From positions 77,195 through 141,194 of the forward strand of contig JAFLDB010000008.1 in the NCBI GenBank assembly GCA_017302615.1: a stretch of DNA of 64,000 nt, in the 5' to 3' direction. The notes beneath the pieces were generated by a model. It was not told the DNA's origin and searched no databases. It saw only the letters and a list, made by a program, of their open reading frames with translations. Below are positions 6,328-15,310 of this stretch, piece by piece. Positions within the stretch are counted from its first letter, which is position 1; each line of letters starts with the position of its first letter. The position numbers were made by a program, and so were the translations under genes. The DNA comes from Sphingomonadales bacterium (GTDB lineage Bacteria; Pseudomonadota; Alphaproteobacteria; Sphingomonadales; Sphingomonadaceae).

Positions 6328-8451
6328 ATGGCAGGCAAGGATTATGGCGCGCTTCTGGCACCGGGCCGGATCGGCAAGATGGAGCTGCGCAACCGGATCA
6401 TCGTGACCGCGATGGGGGTCAGCCTGTCCGAAGTCGATGGCCATGTCGGCGAGCGGTTGATGGCCTATCATGAGGAACATGCGAAGGGCGGGGCGGGGCT
6501 GATCATCACCGGGGTGGCCGGGGTCGCCTGGCCGACCGGCGCGGTTCAGCCCAACCAGACCGCCATTTCCGATGACCGGTTCCTGCCGGGCCTGAAGGCC
6601 CTGACCGAGCGGGTCCACCGCCATGGCGCGAAGATCGCGGCGCAGCTGCACCACGGCGGGCTGGTCGCGGGCTATTCGGCCGATGCCTTCGATCAGGAAC
6701 TATGGGCGCCGTGCTTCCCGCCGCCGATGCAGGGCGATTTCCTCGACTATTTCCTGCCGGAAGAGCTGGCCGGCTTCGCCGGAGGCAAGATGCCGCGCCT
6801 CAAAGTGCTGGAACCGGACGATATTGACCTGGTGGTGAATCAGTTCGGCGCGGCGGCGGGCCGTGCCAAGGCGGCCCGGTTCGACGCAATCGAGATCCAC
6901 GGTGGGCACGGCTATCTGCTGTCCTCGTTCATTTCGCCCAAGACCAACACCCGCACCGATGAATATGGCGGCAGCCTGGAGAACCGCCTGCGGCTGCTGC
7001 TGCGGGTGATCGGCGCGGTGCGTGATGCGGTGGGGCCGGATTTCCCGGTCTGGGTCAAGCTTGATACGGCCGAGCATGGCAAGGACGGCGGGATCACGCT
7101 GGACCTTGCGCTCGAAGCAGCGCGGCTGGTCGAAGCTGCCGGGGTCGATGCGATTACCGCCACGTCCTATCACAACACCGGGATGGGCAAGCTGCACTCT
7201 GCTTCCAACATCCCGCACGAACCGGAAACCAACATCCCTGCCTCCACCGCGATCCGCGCCGCGGTCAAAGTGCCGGTGATTGCCTCGGGCCGGGTCGAAC
7301 CGGCCAATGCCGCGGCCCACATCGCGGCGGGGCAGTACGATTTTCTCGCCATGGGGCGCCAGCTGCTGGCCGATCCGCACTTGCCGACCAAGCTCGCGGG
7401 AAATGCGCCGGATTCGGTCCGGCCCTGCATCTATTGCTACACCTGCGTCTCGACTGCCTATGTCCGCACCCCGGTGCGCTGCGCGGTCAATCCGGAAACC
7501 GGTTTCGAATGCGAGCGCGTGCCGGGAAGCGTCACCGGCAAGCACTTTGTGGTGATTGGTGGCGGGCCGGGCGGGATGGAAGCGGCCCGGCGCCTCAATG
7601 CCGAGGGCAACCGGGTCACGCTGATCGAGCAAGGTCCGCGTCTGGGCGGAACGCTGCGGATTGCGGCTCTGGCCTATCCCGCCAACGAGCGCCTGCTCGA
7701 CTGGCTGATCCGCGAGATCGAGCGCTCCTCGGTCACGGTCCGGCTGGACACGGCCGCCACGCCCGAACTGCTGCGCCAGCTCGCCCCCGATGCGGTGATC
7801 GTTGCGACCGGTGCACGGCGTGACATGCCTGAACTGCCAGGCAATGATCTGCCCCATGTCTTCAGCGGCGATGACATGCGCAAGCTGCTGCTGGGCGAAG
7901 GCTCGGACGCGCTGAAGCGCAAGACCGGGCTGATGACCCGGCTGGCCACGAAGGTCGGCGCGGCGATCGGAATTACCGCCAACCTCGATTTCGTCCGGAG
8001 CGCCACCAAGACGTGGATGCCGCTGGGGCAGCACGTGGTGATCATCGGCGGCGAACTGGTCGGGATCGAACTGGCCGAATTCCTCCACGAACGCGGCCGC
8101 ACTGTCACCGTGATCGATCCTGCGCCACGCCTGGGCAAAGGCCTGCTGCTGGTCCGCCGCATGCGCATTCTGGCCGAGCTCAAGGAACACGGCGTCTCGC
8201 TGAACGGCGGGGCGAAGGACATCGCGATCGAGCCCGACGCGGTCTGCTTCACCGATGCCAGTGGCGGGGCGCAGCGGATCGCGGCCGATCACGTGATCGT
8301 GGCGATGGGTGCCAGCGGCGACACCGCCCTGGCCGACCAGCTGCGCGGGCAGGGCTTCACGGTTGAAACCGTGGGGGACTGCAACGGCGTATCCTATATC
8401 GAAGGCGCAATCCGCGGCGGTGCGGAAGTGGCGACGCGGTTGCTGGCGTAG
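6328..8451 (+). CDS. 2,4-dienoyl-CoA reductase / BaiCD-type FMN-FeS-FAD oxidoreductase
   Basis: A 707-residue multi-domain reductase of the FadH/BaiCD/trimethylamine-dehydrogenase group. Residues 1-360 are an OYE barrel with His191, His194 and Tyr196 (HGGHGY). Cys367, Cys370, Cys373 and Cys385 form the FeS motif, followed by an FAD site (GGGPGGM at 411-417) and an NAD(P)-binding segment (VVIIGGELVGIELAEF). The usual FeS spacing in E. coli FadH is C-x2-C-x3-C-x11-C; here the middle gap is x2. The start is set at the ATG at 6328 with a purine-rich GGGACGGG upstream; an earlier TTG at 6268 lies inside the promoter. It is transcribed divergently from the HsaC operon and probably reduces a conjugated double bond in the same pathway. 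Confidence 0.88.
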   Translation: MAGKDYGALLAPGRIGKMELRNRIIVTAMGVSLSEVDGHVGERLMAYHEEHAKGGAGLIITGVAGVAWPTGAVQPNQTAISDDRFLPGLKALTERVHRHGAKIAAQLHHGGLVAGYSADAFDQELWAPCFPPPMQGDFLDYFLPEELAGFAGGKMPRLKVLEPDDIDLVVNQFGAAAGRAKAARFDAIEIHGGHGYLLSSFISPKTNTRTDEYGGSLENRLRLLLRVIGAVRDAVGPDFPVWVKLDTAEHGKDGGITLDLALEAARLVEAAGVDAITATSYHNTGMGKLHSASNIPHEPETNIPASTAIRAAVKVPVIASGRVEPANAAAHIAAGQYDFLAMGRQLLADPHLPTKLAGNAPDSVRPCIYCYTCVSTAYVRTPVRCAVNPETGFECERVPGSVTGKHFVVIGGGPGGMEAARRLNAEGNRVTLIEQGPRLGGTLRIAALAYPANERLLDWLIREIERSSVTVRLDTAATPELLRQLAPDAVIVATGARRDMPELPGNDLPHVFSGDDMRKLLLGEGSDALKRKTGLMTRLATKVGAAIGITANLDFVRSATKTWMPLGQHVVIIGGELVGIELAEFLHERGRTVTVIDPAPRLGKGLLLVRRMRILAELKEHGVSLNGGAKDIAIEPDAVCFTDASGGAQRIAADHVIVAMGASGDTALADQLRGQGFTVETVGDCNGVSYIEGAIRGGAEVATRLLA

Positions 8452-8460
8452 GGTCCTAGC

Positions 8461-9513
8461 CTAAGCCTCGAGATACATTGCCCGCAACCGCGCAATCTCG
8501 TGCGGGCCGATGCCCAGTTCGCGCGCGAGGTAGGCATCGACACTGCCATAGGTGCGGTCGATGTGGTCGAGGAACCGCACGATATGCGACGCGCCCGATG
8601 GCTCGAACAGGGCCTCGGCCTTCATGCCGCCCGGCTGGGCCTGACCGCGGGCATAGAGCTGGGCCATGGGGTTGTCCGGCCAGTCCTCAGCGCGAATGGC
8701 CGGCATCTCGTTCGCCGGCTGGCGAAGTGCGGTCGACAGGTGATAGTCCGCAATGATGACCGAACGGTCGACACCCAGCGCGGACAGCACCAGCGCTGCG
8801 CCGATCCCGGTGCGGTCCTGCCCGGCCGAACAGTGGAACAGCAGTGCCCCATCACTTGCCAGCAGCCGGCGGAACAGCGCGCGGTATTGCGGGGCCAGGG
8901 TCTTCTCCGTTCCGGCATACAGCGGGCGTCCGTCCTGAGAACCCATCCGGGAGAGCATAGGGCGGATCGAATAGTCGTTCGAAACGAACAGCGCGCCGGT
9001 ACGGTCATCAAGCAGCGTCGGGGCGATCGCCCGCTCTTCCAGTGAGCGAAGATCGATGATCGTGCCAATCCGGAGCCCGCCCAGCAGTCGGTAGTCCGCG
9101 TCACTGAGCAGCGGCAGCGCGCCGGACCGATAGATTGCGCCCCAGCGCACCCGCTTGCCGCCGGCTCCGGCATAGCCGCCCAGATCACGGAAGTTTGATC
9201 CACGCTCCAGCGTGATCTGGCGTTCGGCCACGATCATTTGGCGTCCGTCACCGCCATCGCGCAGCAGCAGATAGCGGCGCGCGTCGCCGGGCAGCACGAC
9301 GACCGCTTCACCGCCACGCTGGCTGCGGACCAAGACGCGAGGCGCGGCTCTGGCATCGGCGCGGTCCAGGGACATGATCGTTACCGGGTCGCTATCGGAC
9401 CAGGTCACCTTGACCCGCTGACTATCGATCCGCACCACCTCGACCCGCTCGATCGCCAGCGCGGTTTGGGCCGTCAGCAGTGCGGCAAGGGGAACGAGGA
9501 ACTTCAATCGCAT
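8461..9513 (-). CDS. Secreted tyrosine-protein phosphatase family protein
   Basis: A 350-residue protein with an N-terminal signal peptide (MRLKFLVPLAALLTAQTALA) and a bacterial tyrosine/dual-specificity phosphatase domain. The FRDLGGY motif opens the domain and the P-loop HCSAGQDRTG (Cys-x5-Arg) is intact, so it is expected to be an active Cys phosphatase. A preceding segment of about 90 residues looks like a small beta domain. Its start overlaps the upstream gene end by ten bases, placing it third in the operon TonB receptor, secreted protein, phosphatase. Periplasmic location is predicted from the signal peptide. The substrate, protein or small phosphate ester, is unknown. Confidence 0.85.
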   Translation of the reverse strand: MRLKFLVPLAALLTAQTALAIERVEVVRIDSQRVKVTWSDSDPVTIMSLDRADARAAPRVLVRSQRGGEAVVVLPGDARRYLLLRDGGDGRQMIVAERQITLERGSNFRDLGGYAGAGGKRVRWGAIYRSGALPLLSDADYRLLGGLRIGTIIDLRSLEERAIAPTLLDDRTGALFVSNDYSIRPMLSRMGSQDGRPLYAGTEKTLAPQYRALFRRLLASDGALLFHCSAGQDRTGIGAALVLSALGVDRSVIIADYHLSTALRQPANEMPAIRAEDWPDNPMAQLYARGQAQPGGMKAEALFEPSGASHIVRFLDHIDRTYGSVDAYLARELGIGPHEIARLRAMYLEA

Positions 9514-11279
9514 CGAGGCAGCTCCAGTCCGGGCATCGTGCGCGCCGGCTTCATGTGGGACACATCGAACCTGATCAGGCCGAACATCGTCGTGTACAGC
9601 AGGCTGCCATCGTCGTCCGCCTTGACCCCGGTGAAGGCCCCGTTGAAGCGCGGATCGTTGCCTGAAGCGATCGACATGACCAGCCTTCCGGTCCGCGCAT
9701 CAAGGCCGAGTTGGTAGAGGCCGCCCGGCTTGCTGCCGATCGTGCCGTTGAGAACCACCATCCGGCTGCCGCCGCTGTAGAAGGGGACCGTGGCAACTGT
9801 GCCGATATCGGTCCGGCGCCATGCCGACTGCCAGCGATCACGGGCCGGATCCCAGCGGAACATTGCCACGCCGCGCGGCAAGGGCCGCGTCGCACCCAGC
9901 AGCAAGCCGCGCAGAAACGAGCCCTTGCCGGGATAGGGCTTCACTTCCGCCGGCGGCAGCATGCTGTTCATCACAAATGCAGTCCGGCCACCCACCACCA
10001 CCGATTGTTCGGACTGAACAATCGGAAACTCCGGACCCAGATCAACCTCGATCTGATCGGCGATCCGGGGGGAGCGCAGCCCGGGCCGGCCCCTCCAGTC
10101 GCGGGGCAAGCCATCGCGCCAGAAGGCCACAAGCCGCATCTTGCGCGCGCCGTCGGTCAGCACCACCAGCTTGTCCTCGCCCGGGCCGAAGCCCATCAGC
10201 GTCGGGGTGGAACCGGTCCCGTCGGCAATCTTGCCGACCGGCAGCCGCTCGCCGCGATCGTACTCGGCCGACCAGGCACCGCGCCCGGGATCGGCACTGA
10301 TCGTGCCGTCGGCGAGCACCACCAGCCGGTACATCCGCCGGTTGGACGCAACATAGACCGCGCCGCCGCCTGCCTCCTCGCTGGTGGCAAAACCGTTGGT
10401 AAACAGTTCGTCCGGATCGGGCACAGTCCAGGTGGCGACCTGCTTCAAGCTGGTCCGGTCAAACGTCGCGATCCGCCCGCCCAGCGTGCTGACCAACAGG
10501 TAGCCGTTGAAGGTCATGCCCATGCCGAAGGCGGCGTCGCGGGCAAAGAACGTCCCTTGACGGACCCGGTCATCGTCGAACAGCTCGGGCGGCAGGCTGG
10601 CATAGCGCGGAGCGCCAAGCCGGGAGGAGGGATCGGCCGGGTCAAGGTTGTCGATCTGGACCAGGCCACGGGCATTGCCACCGATGAAGCCATGATCGCG
10701 GGTGAACAGCGAATAGAGCACGCCCTGATCGACCTGATCCTCGACCGCACTGGCAAGGCGGTTGGGTTGGGCGGCGACATATGCGGCCAGTCCTGCCTCA
10801 TCTCCGGCGCTCAGAAAGGCGCGGATCGCTTCGAACTGGCGGTGCCGGGCGGCGTCATCGAGCAGGACCAGACCCGGCAAGTCCTGCCGGATCGGTCTGC
10901 GGTCGATCTCGACGAAGCGGCCGTCCACGAAATGCAGCTTGCGCAGCGCCGTGCCGGAAAAGAACCAGTAGACCTGTTTGCCCCCGAGCTTGGCCCCATA
11001 GGCCGGAATGCCCAGCCCGTCGCTCGGCACGATCGCGGCGCCCGCTGCCGTCATGCAATAGTGTCCGCGCGGCACCCTTACCGGGGTGCTGTCAGTCGCG
11101 GCATCGTTCCAGTGACTCTGGTTGTTCGGGCTGTCGGCCAGGAACGGGTTCCTGGCAGGTTCACCTGCCTGGGCTGCAGCAGCGGTCAGCAGGCCCAAAA
11201 GCGGCGGGGCCACCATCCGGACCGCGAAGGTCCGGATGGCAGCCCCGTCTGGCTTACCCGTCTTGCGGGCGCAAACCAT
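9504..11279 (-). CDS. Secreted protein of unknown function, probable beta-propeller
   Basis: A 591-residue protein I do not recognise by family. A hydrophobic segment (about residues 22-40, ending in AAAAQAGEP) looks like a signal peptide; an internal ATG at 11216 would give a tidier start, but neither start has a clear ribosome site. The body has repeated short blade-like strands (KQVYWFFSGTALRKLHFVDG, GYLLVSTLGGRIATFD, ADDDGSLLYTTMFGLIRFDV), which suggests a quinoprotein/beta-propeller-like fold. It starts four bases after the TonB receptor stop and overlaps the phosphatase start, so the three are co-expressed. A role in periplasmic handling of the ligand taken up by the receptor is a guess. 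Confidence 0.7.
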   Translation of the reverse strand: MVCARKTGKPDGAAIRTFAVRMVAPPLLGLLTAAAAQAGEPARNPFLADSPNNQSHWNDAATDSTPVRVPRGHYCMTAAGAAIVPSDGLGIPAYGAKLGGKQVYWFFSGTALRKLHFVDGRFVEIDRRPIRQDLPGLVLLDDAARHRQFEAIRAFLSAGDEAGLAAYVAAQPNRLASAVEDQVDQGVLYSLFTRDHGFIGGNARGLVQIDNLDPADPSSRLGAPRYASLPPELFDDDRVRQGTFFARDAAFGMGMTFNGYLLVSTLGGRIATFDRTSLKQVATWTVPDPDELFTNGFATSEEAGGGAVYVASNRRMYRLVVLADGTISADPGRGAWSAEYDRGERLPVGKIADGTGSTPTLMGFGPGEDKLVVLTDGARKMRLVAFWRDGLPRDWRGRPGLRSPRIADQIEVDLGPEFPIVQSEQSVVVGGRTAFVMNSMLPPAEVKPYPGKGSFLRGLLLGATRPLPRGVAMFRWDPARDRWQSAWRRTDIGTVATVPFYSGGSRMVVLNGTIGSKPGGLYQLGLDARTGRLVMSIASGNDPRFNGAFTGVKADDDGSLLYTTMFGLIRFDVSHMKPARTMPGLELPRCD

Positions 11280-11283
11280 GGGA

Positions 11284-13830
11284 TCAGAACTTGATGCCCA
11301 GAGTCACGCCGTAGGTACGCGGATCGGCAAAGAACCCGCCGGCATAGCCAAGCGCGCCAAAGTCGATCCCGCGGGCAAATTCATGCCGGTTGGTCAGGTT
11401 CTTGCCCCAGAACAGCAGCTGCCCTTCGCCGCCGCCCAGCGGGATCTTGTCGATCGAGATCTGGGCATCGAGCTGGTGCTTCGGATCCGATAGCAGCTGC
11501 TCGTTGAACGGGGTCGAGATGCTGTTGGCGAAGCTGTACTTCGGCGATTCATAAGTATAGCCGACCCGGGCGTTGAAGGTCATCCCGTTGTCCGCCAGCG
11601 GCACCCGCAGATTGGCGGCGATATTGCCGGTGTACTTAGAGGTATAGCCGGTGCGGGTGATCGAGGCGATATCCACGATCGGCGCGCCGACAGCGCCCGA
11701 AGTCGGGACCAGGAACTCCTTCGGCTTCACATCGACATAGCCGAACGAGCCATCGATCGAGAAGTAGTCGTTCAGGACCAGCTGGCCTTCGACTTCGAAG
11801 CCGGTGTAATCGACCTTGCCGACGTTCACGATCCGCGAACCGAACACGCCCGGGGTGGCGGTGACGACCGGGATGTTGGCCGCCAGATCCTCGAACTTGT
11901 TGTGATAGACCGCGAAGTTCAGACGCAGGTGGCGGTCGAACAGTTCCGACTTCACGCCGAATTCGTACGACACGAGCTTTTCCGGACGGAACGGGGTCAG
12001 CACCCCGGCCTGGGCGGTATCGGGGGCATTGAAACCACCCGAGCGATAGCCGCTGGCTGCGCGGAGATAGGTCGACACGTCATCCGAGAATGCATAGCGC
12101 AGCATGGCGTTCCAGGTCAGGCGCTTGAAGCTGGCCTGGCCCTGGTCGGGCACGGCCGGAGCGGTGGCACCGGACTGGTAGCGGGTCATCTTGCGCGAGT
12201 CCCAGGTGTGACGCAGGCCGCCGGTCAGGCTCAGCTTGCCGTCACGTCCGTCGACATACCAGGTGGCCTGGCCATAGACGGCGGTCGATTCCGCGCTGGT
12301 TACATAACGCAGCAGGCCGTTGGTCACGACCATGCGGTAGCGGGCCGGATTGGCCGCCACGAACGACGGACCAAGCGCGCCGAAGTTGCCCAGGAACACG
12401 GTGTTGGTGTCGAGGATGAAGCCCGAGTTCTGCGGGTTGTTCTCGTCGCCCTTCTCGAAGAAGTGGAACGCGCCGACCACCCAGTCGAGCTTGTCGGTAT
12501 CGCCCGAGAATTCGATCTCCTCGCTGTACTGCTTGTGGCGACGCACGTTGTTGGTGTCGAACAGGCCCTGGGTTGTAGTCGGCACCGGCGCGGTGGAGAT
12601 GAACGGGATGGCTGCCGGCGGGATAGTCGGGATGAAGGCCAGCAGAGCCGCCGGCATGCCGTTGAACAGCGTGGCATTGCTGAACAGCGGACCGCGGAAC
12701 GTGCCCATGCCATCGAGATCGGAGCCGGTCGAGATGCTGTCCCACTTGCGGTAGCCGCCGGTGATCTTGACCTTGAACGGGCCGAAATCGTTCTGGACCT
12801 GGATGTTGTGGCCCTGCATTTCGTCAGAGGCTTCACGGTCCATGTTCAGGCAGATCGTTTCACGGAAGGTGCGGGTCGGCGCGGCCAGCGCGGCACAGCC
12901 CGGCTCGAGGAAGGTGGCAAGGGCCAGGTACTGCTGGACCGGCGCCTGCTGGGTCTGGGTGATACCCGGCTGGCCATTGACCACCAGCGGCGGACGGGCA
13001 GTGCCATCGGCCACATTGGTCAGCTGGAAGGCATTCGGCCGACCCCTGGTCTTCGACCAGTCGAAGATATAGCGGAAGCTGCCGGTGCCGCCGATGTCGA
13101 ACTTGGCGGCAAAGCGGACCGCATCGGTGCGGCGGGCACCCGGATCGTCCTTGTCATCGGCGGCAAGCAGGTTGTCTACCACGCCGTTGCGCTGGCTGTG
13201 GACGTAGCTGAACGTGGTGCTGATGCCCAGGATCTCGCCCGGATCGAGCGAGACCTTGGCGTTCCAGGCCCCATAATTGCCGAAGCCGGCACGGGCCGAA
13301 AGTCGGAAGTCCTTGGACGGATCGCGCGAGATGAAGGCAATCGCGCCGCCGATGCTGTTGCGACCAAACAGGGTGCCCTGGGGCCCGCGCAGCACTTCAA
13401 CCCGCTCGATGTCCGAAACGTCGAGCGCGCTGGCGCCGGAGCGGGCGATGTAGATGCCATCGACGTAGAGCGCGTTGGCCTGGTCAAGCCCGAACGATTC
13501 GCTGGCCGGCGAGGAAATGCCGCGCATCGAGATCACCGCTGCCGAAGTGCTGGTGGTGCTCTGCACGATGGTGACGTTGGGGGCGAGGCCGCTGAGATCG
13601 CGGGAATCGCGGACGTTCAGCTTTTCGATCTTCTCGGCACCGATGGCGCTGATCGCGATCGGCACTTCCTGCAGGTTCTGCTCGCGCTTCTGGGCGGTGA
13701 CGACGATATCGTCGAGGCCGCCGGCCTGGTTGTCTTCGGCTTCCTGGGCCATCGCCGGCGTGGCAACGGCAAGCAGGCTGGCGCCGAGCATCAGGCGCGC
13801 GACGGAACGCTGGCTGTAAGCAACTTTCAT
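11284..13830 (-). CDS. TonB-dependent outer-membrane receptor
   Basis: An 848-residue receptor with signal peptide (MKVAYSQRSVARLMLG..., cleaved after AMAQ), a TonB-box-like segment DDIVVTAQKREQNLQEVP and a plug domain (ISMRGISSPASESFGLDQ, VEVLRGPQGTLFGRNSIGG). A 22-strand barrel follows, ending in a terminal Phe (GVTLGIKF). This is the large sphingomonad/Caulobacter class of receptors for organic substrates rather than a classical siderophore receptor, though the ligand cannot be read. The start at 13830 follows a good AGGGGAGGA; an in-frame extension to 13902 would run through the promoter. The promoter carries the TTTGCGTAA element found at the catabolic promoters, suggesting uptake of the same substrate. 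Confidence 0.92.
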   Translation of the reverse strand: MKVAYSQRSVARLMLGASLLAVATPAMAQEAEDNQAGGLDDIVVTAQKREQNLQEVPIAISAIGAEKIEKLNVRDSRDLSGLAPNVTIVQSTTSTSAAVISMRGISSPASESFGLDQANALYVDGIYIARSGASALDVSDIERVEVLRGPQGTLFGRNSIGGAIAFISRDPSKDFRLSARAGFGNYGAWNAKVSLDPGEILGISTTFSYVHSQRNGVVDNLLAADDKDDPGARRTDAVRFAAKFDIGGTGSFRYIFDWSKTRGRPNAFQLTNVADGTARPPLVVNGQPGITQTQQAPVQQYLALATFLEPGCAALAAPTRTFRETICLNMDREASDEMQGHNIQVQNDFGPFKVKITGGYRKWDSISTGSDLDGMGTFRGPLFSNATLFNGMPAALLAFIPTIPPAAIPFISTAPVPTTTQGLFDTNNVRRHKQYSEEIEFSGDTDKLDWVVGAFHFFEKGDENNPQNSGFILDTNTVFLGNFGALGPSFVAANPARYRMVVTNGLLRYVTSAESTAVYGQATWYVDGRDGKLSLTGGLRHTWDSRKMTRYQSGATAPAVPDQGQASFKRLTWNAMLRYAFSDDVSTYLRAASGYRSGGFNAPDTAQAGVLTPFRPEKLVSYEFGVKSELFDRHLRLNFAVYHNKFEDLAANIPVVTATPGVFGSRIVNVGKVDYTGFEVEGQLVLNDYFSIDGSFGYVDVKPKEFLVPTSGAVGAPIVDIASITRTGYTSKYTGNIAANLRVPLADNGMTFNARVGYTYESPKYSFANSISTPFNEQLLSDPKHQLDAQISIDKIPLGGGEGQLLFWGKNLTNRHEFARGIDFGALGYAGGFFADPRTYGVTLGIKF

Positions 13831-13873
13831 GAATCCTCCCCTCAACCTTGGATTTCCGGTTTGAGCTGATTGC

Positions 13874-13917
13874 TGAATGCCTATTTGCGTAAAATTTGTC
13901 AACTAGGATTGCGCAAT
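13874..13917 (-). promoter_or_regulatory. TonB receptor promoter with TTTGCGTAA element
   Basis: On the minus strand TTGACA (complement of 13897-13902) is followed by a 17-bp spacer and a weak CATTCA -10. The spacer contains TTTTACGCAAATAGG, the complement of CTATTTGCGTAAAA at 13881-13894, matching the element in the promoters near 540 and 6170. A perfect ATTGCGCAAT palindrome lies just upstream at 13908-13917. The rest of the 300-bp gap up to 14130 shows nothing further that I recognise. Confidence 0.5.
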
Positions 13918-14130
13918 ATGCTGGCCAACATCGGTTCCGCTGGCCTTATCCGCGCAAATCAGGCCGATTTGGGGCGTGATTCCTTGTCTGATCCGCCATG
14001 CGGTTCGCCTGTCGGTTCGCGGGATTCGCAGATCGCGGCTTGAAGCACGGTGCGCGCGAGCCTACCTGCGCGGGGCATTGCAGCGTTACGCTCCGCACAA
14101 CCGGACAGGCAAGGGTATCAGGCTTACATC

Positions 14131-15309
14131 ATGGACGATCCGCTGAATCGCCGGATGACGGTTGCCCTGCTGGCGCTGTTGCCGCTGCTGGTCCTGTTGT
14201 GGGCCAGCTTGCGGTTCGAGCCGCTGTCTGCCAATCCGGTCGCGCCTGGCGAGGATCCCGCGCTGCTGGCTGAACTGGAGGCCTTGCCCGGCCGACCGGG
14301 AGAACTGCCCCCGCTGGAAATGGTCGATCCGGCCAGCCTCGGCACCGATCCACGCGCACTGAACGCGGCGATCCCGTTTGTTGGCGGGCGGCTGGAGCCT
14401 GCGCAACCCTATCGTTTCAGCGGCACACCGGGGGATTTCGCCAATGCCCGCGATTGCCTGGCGCTGGCCGCCATGGCCGAGGCCGGCAACAGTGATCCGG
14501 GGCAGCGAGCGGTGATCCAGGTGGTGCTGAACCGCGCGCGCCATCCGGCCTTTGCCAATTCGGTCTGCGGGGTGGTATTCGAAGGGTCGGAACGGGCCAC
14601 CGGCTGCCAGTTCACGTTCACCTGTGATGGATCGCTTTCGCGCCAGTACGATGCGGCCAGCTGGGCCGCTGCGCGCGGCCGGGCGGAGCAGGCGCTGAAG
14701 GGTTATGTCTTTGCCACCGTCGGCAACGCCACCCATTACCATACCGACTGGGTCCATCCGTGGTGGAGCCCCAAGCTGGAGAAGATCGCTCAGGTCGAAA
14801 CCCACCTGTTCCTGCGCTGGCCGGGATACTGGGGCTCGATGAAATCCTGGCGCAAGGCCTATGGCGGCAGTGAGCCCTCGCTGGCCGTGCTGATGTCCCG
14901 CCCGCGCATGGATGGCCTGCCGCCGCTGGAATCGCTGCCCGCCACCAACCTTGGGATGAGCCCGGTGACCATGCCGCCGCTGCCGACCGATACGCCGAAG
15001 GTGACCGGCGGCGACGTGGTGATGCGCCTGCCTTCGGGCAAGGCCAACTTCGTCACCATCCTGCCTTCGGCCGGCACTGAAAGCGCGCTCGCCATGGCCC
15101 GCAAGCTGTGCCCGGCCGAAGGGACCTGCCGGGTGATGGGTTGGTCCGATCGCAGCCTGATCCCGGCCAACCTGCCGCTTTCCGGCGCGTCGCGCGCCGG
15201 CTTGCAATTCAGCTATTCGCGCGACCCGGCGGGCGCGGAGATCGTGCTTTACAATTGCGACAGCTTCACCGGCCTGCCGCGCGAGAAATGCATCCCGCGC
15301 GCGCGGTGA
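14131..15309 (+). CDS. SleB-like cell-wall hydrolase (Hydrolase_2 family)
   Basis: A 392-residue membrane-anchored protein with one N-terminal transmembrane helix (residues about 11-28) and a Hydrolase_2/SleB-type domain at about 110-220. The domain shows the conserved LAAMAEAGNSDPGQRAVIQV with the likely catalytic Glu, followed by CGVVFEG and CQFTFTCDG. SleB relatives are lytic transglycosylases acting on peptidoglycan. In non-sporulating alphaproteobacteria they are general envelope remodelling enzymes. The C-terminal 150 residues are of unknown function. The ATG at 14131 is preferred because it places the helix at the N terminus; an upstream in-frame start exists at 14050. Its 3' end nearly meets the convergent small membrane protein. 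Confidence 0.8.
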   Translation: MDDPLNRRMTVALLALLPLLVLLWASLRFEPLSANPVAPGEDPALLAELEALPGRPGELPPLEMVDPASLGTDPRALNAAIPFVGGRLEPAQPYRFSGTPGDFANARDCLALAAMAEAGNSDPGQRAVIQVVLNRARHPAFANSVCGVVFEGSERATGCQFTFTCDGSLSRQYDAASWAAARGRAEQALKGYVFATVGNATHYHTDWVHPWWSPKLEKIAQVETHLFLRWPGYWGSMKSWRKAYGGSEPSLAVLMSRPRMDGLPPLESLPATNLGMSPVTMPPLPTDTPKVTGGDVVMRLPSGKANFVTILPSAGTESALAMARKLCPAEGTCRVMGWSDRSLIPANLPLSGASRAGLQFSYSRDPAGAEIVLYNCDSFTGLPREKCIPRAR

Positions 15310-15310
15310 A

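Noticed and set aside
9711..11294. Plus-strand 527-codon open frame
   Set aside because: Antisense shadow of the secreted propeller-like gene; no ribosome site and a composition typical of reverse frames.
11902..13869. Plus-strand 655-codon open frame under the TonB receptor
   Set aside because: The receptor on the minus strand has a signal peptide, plug motifs and terminal Phe; the opposite frame has no recognisable protein features.
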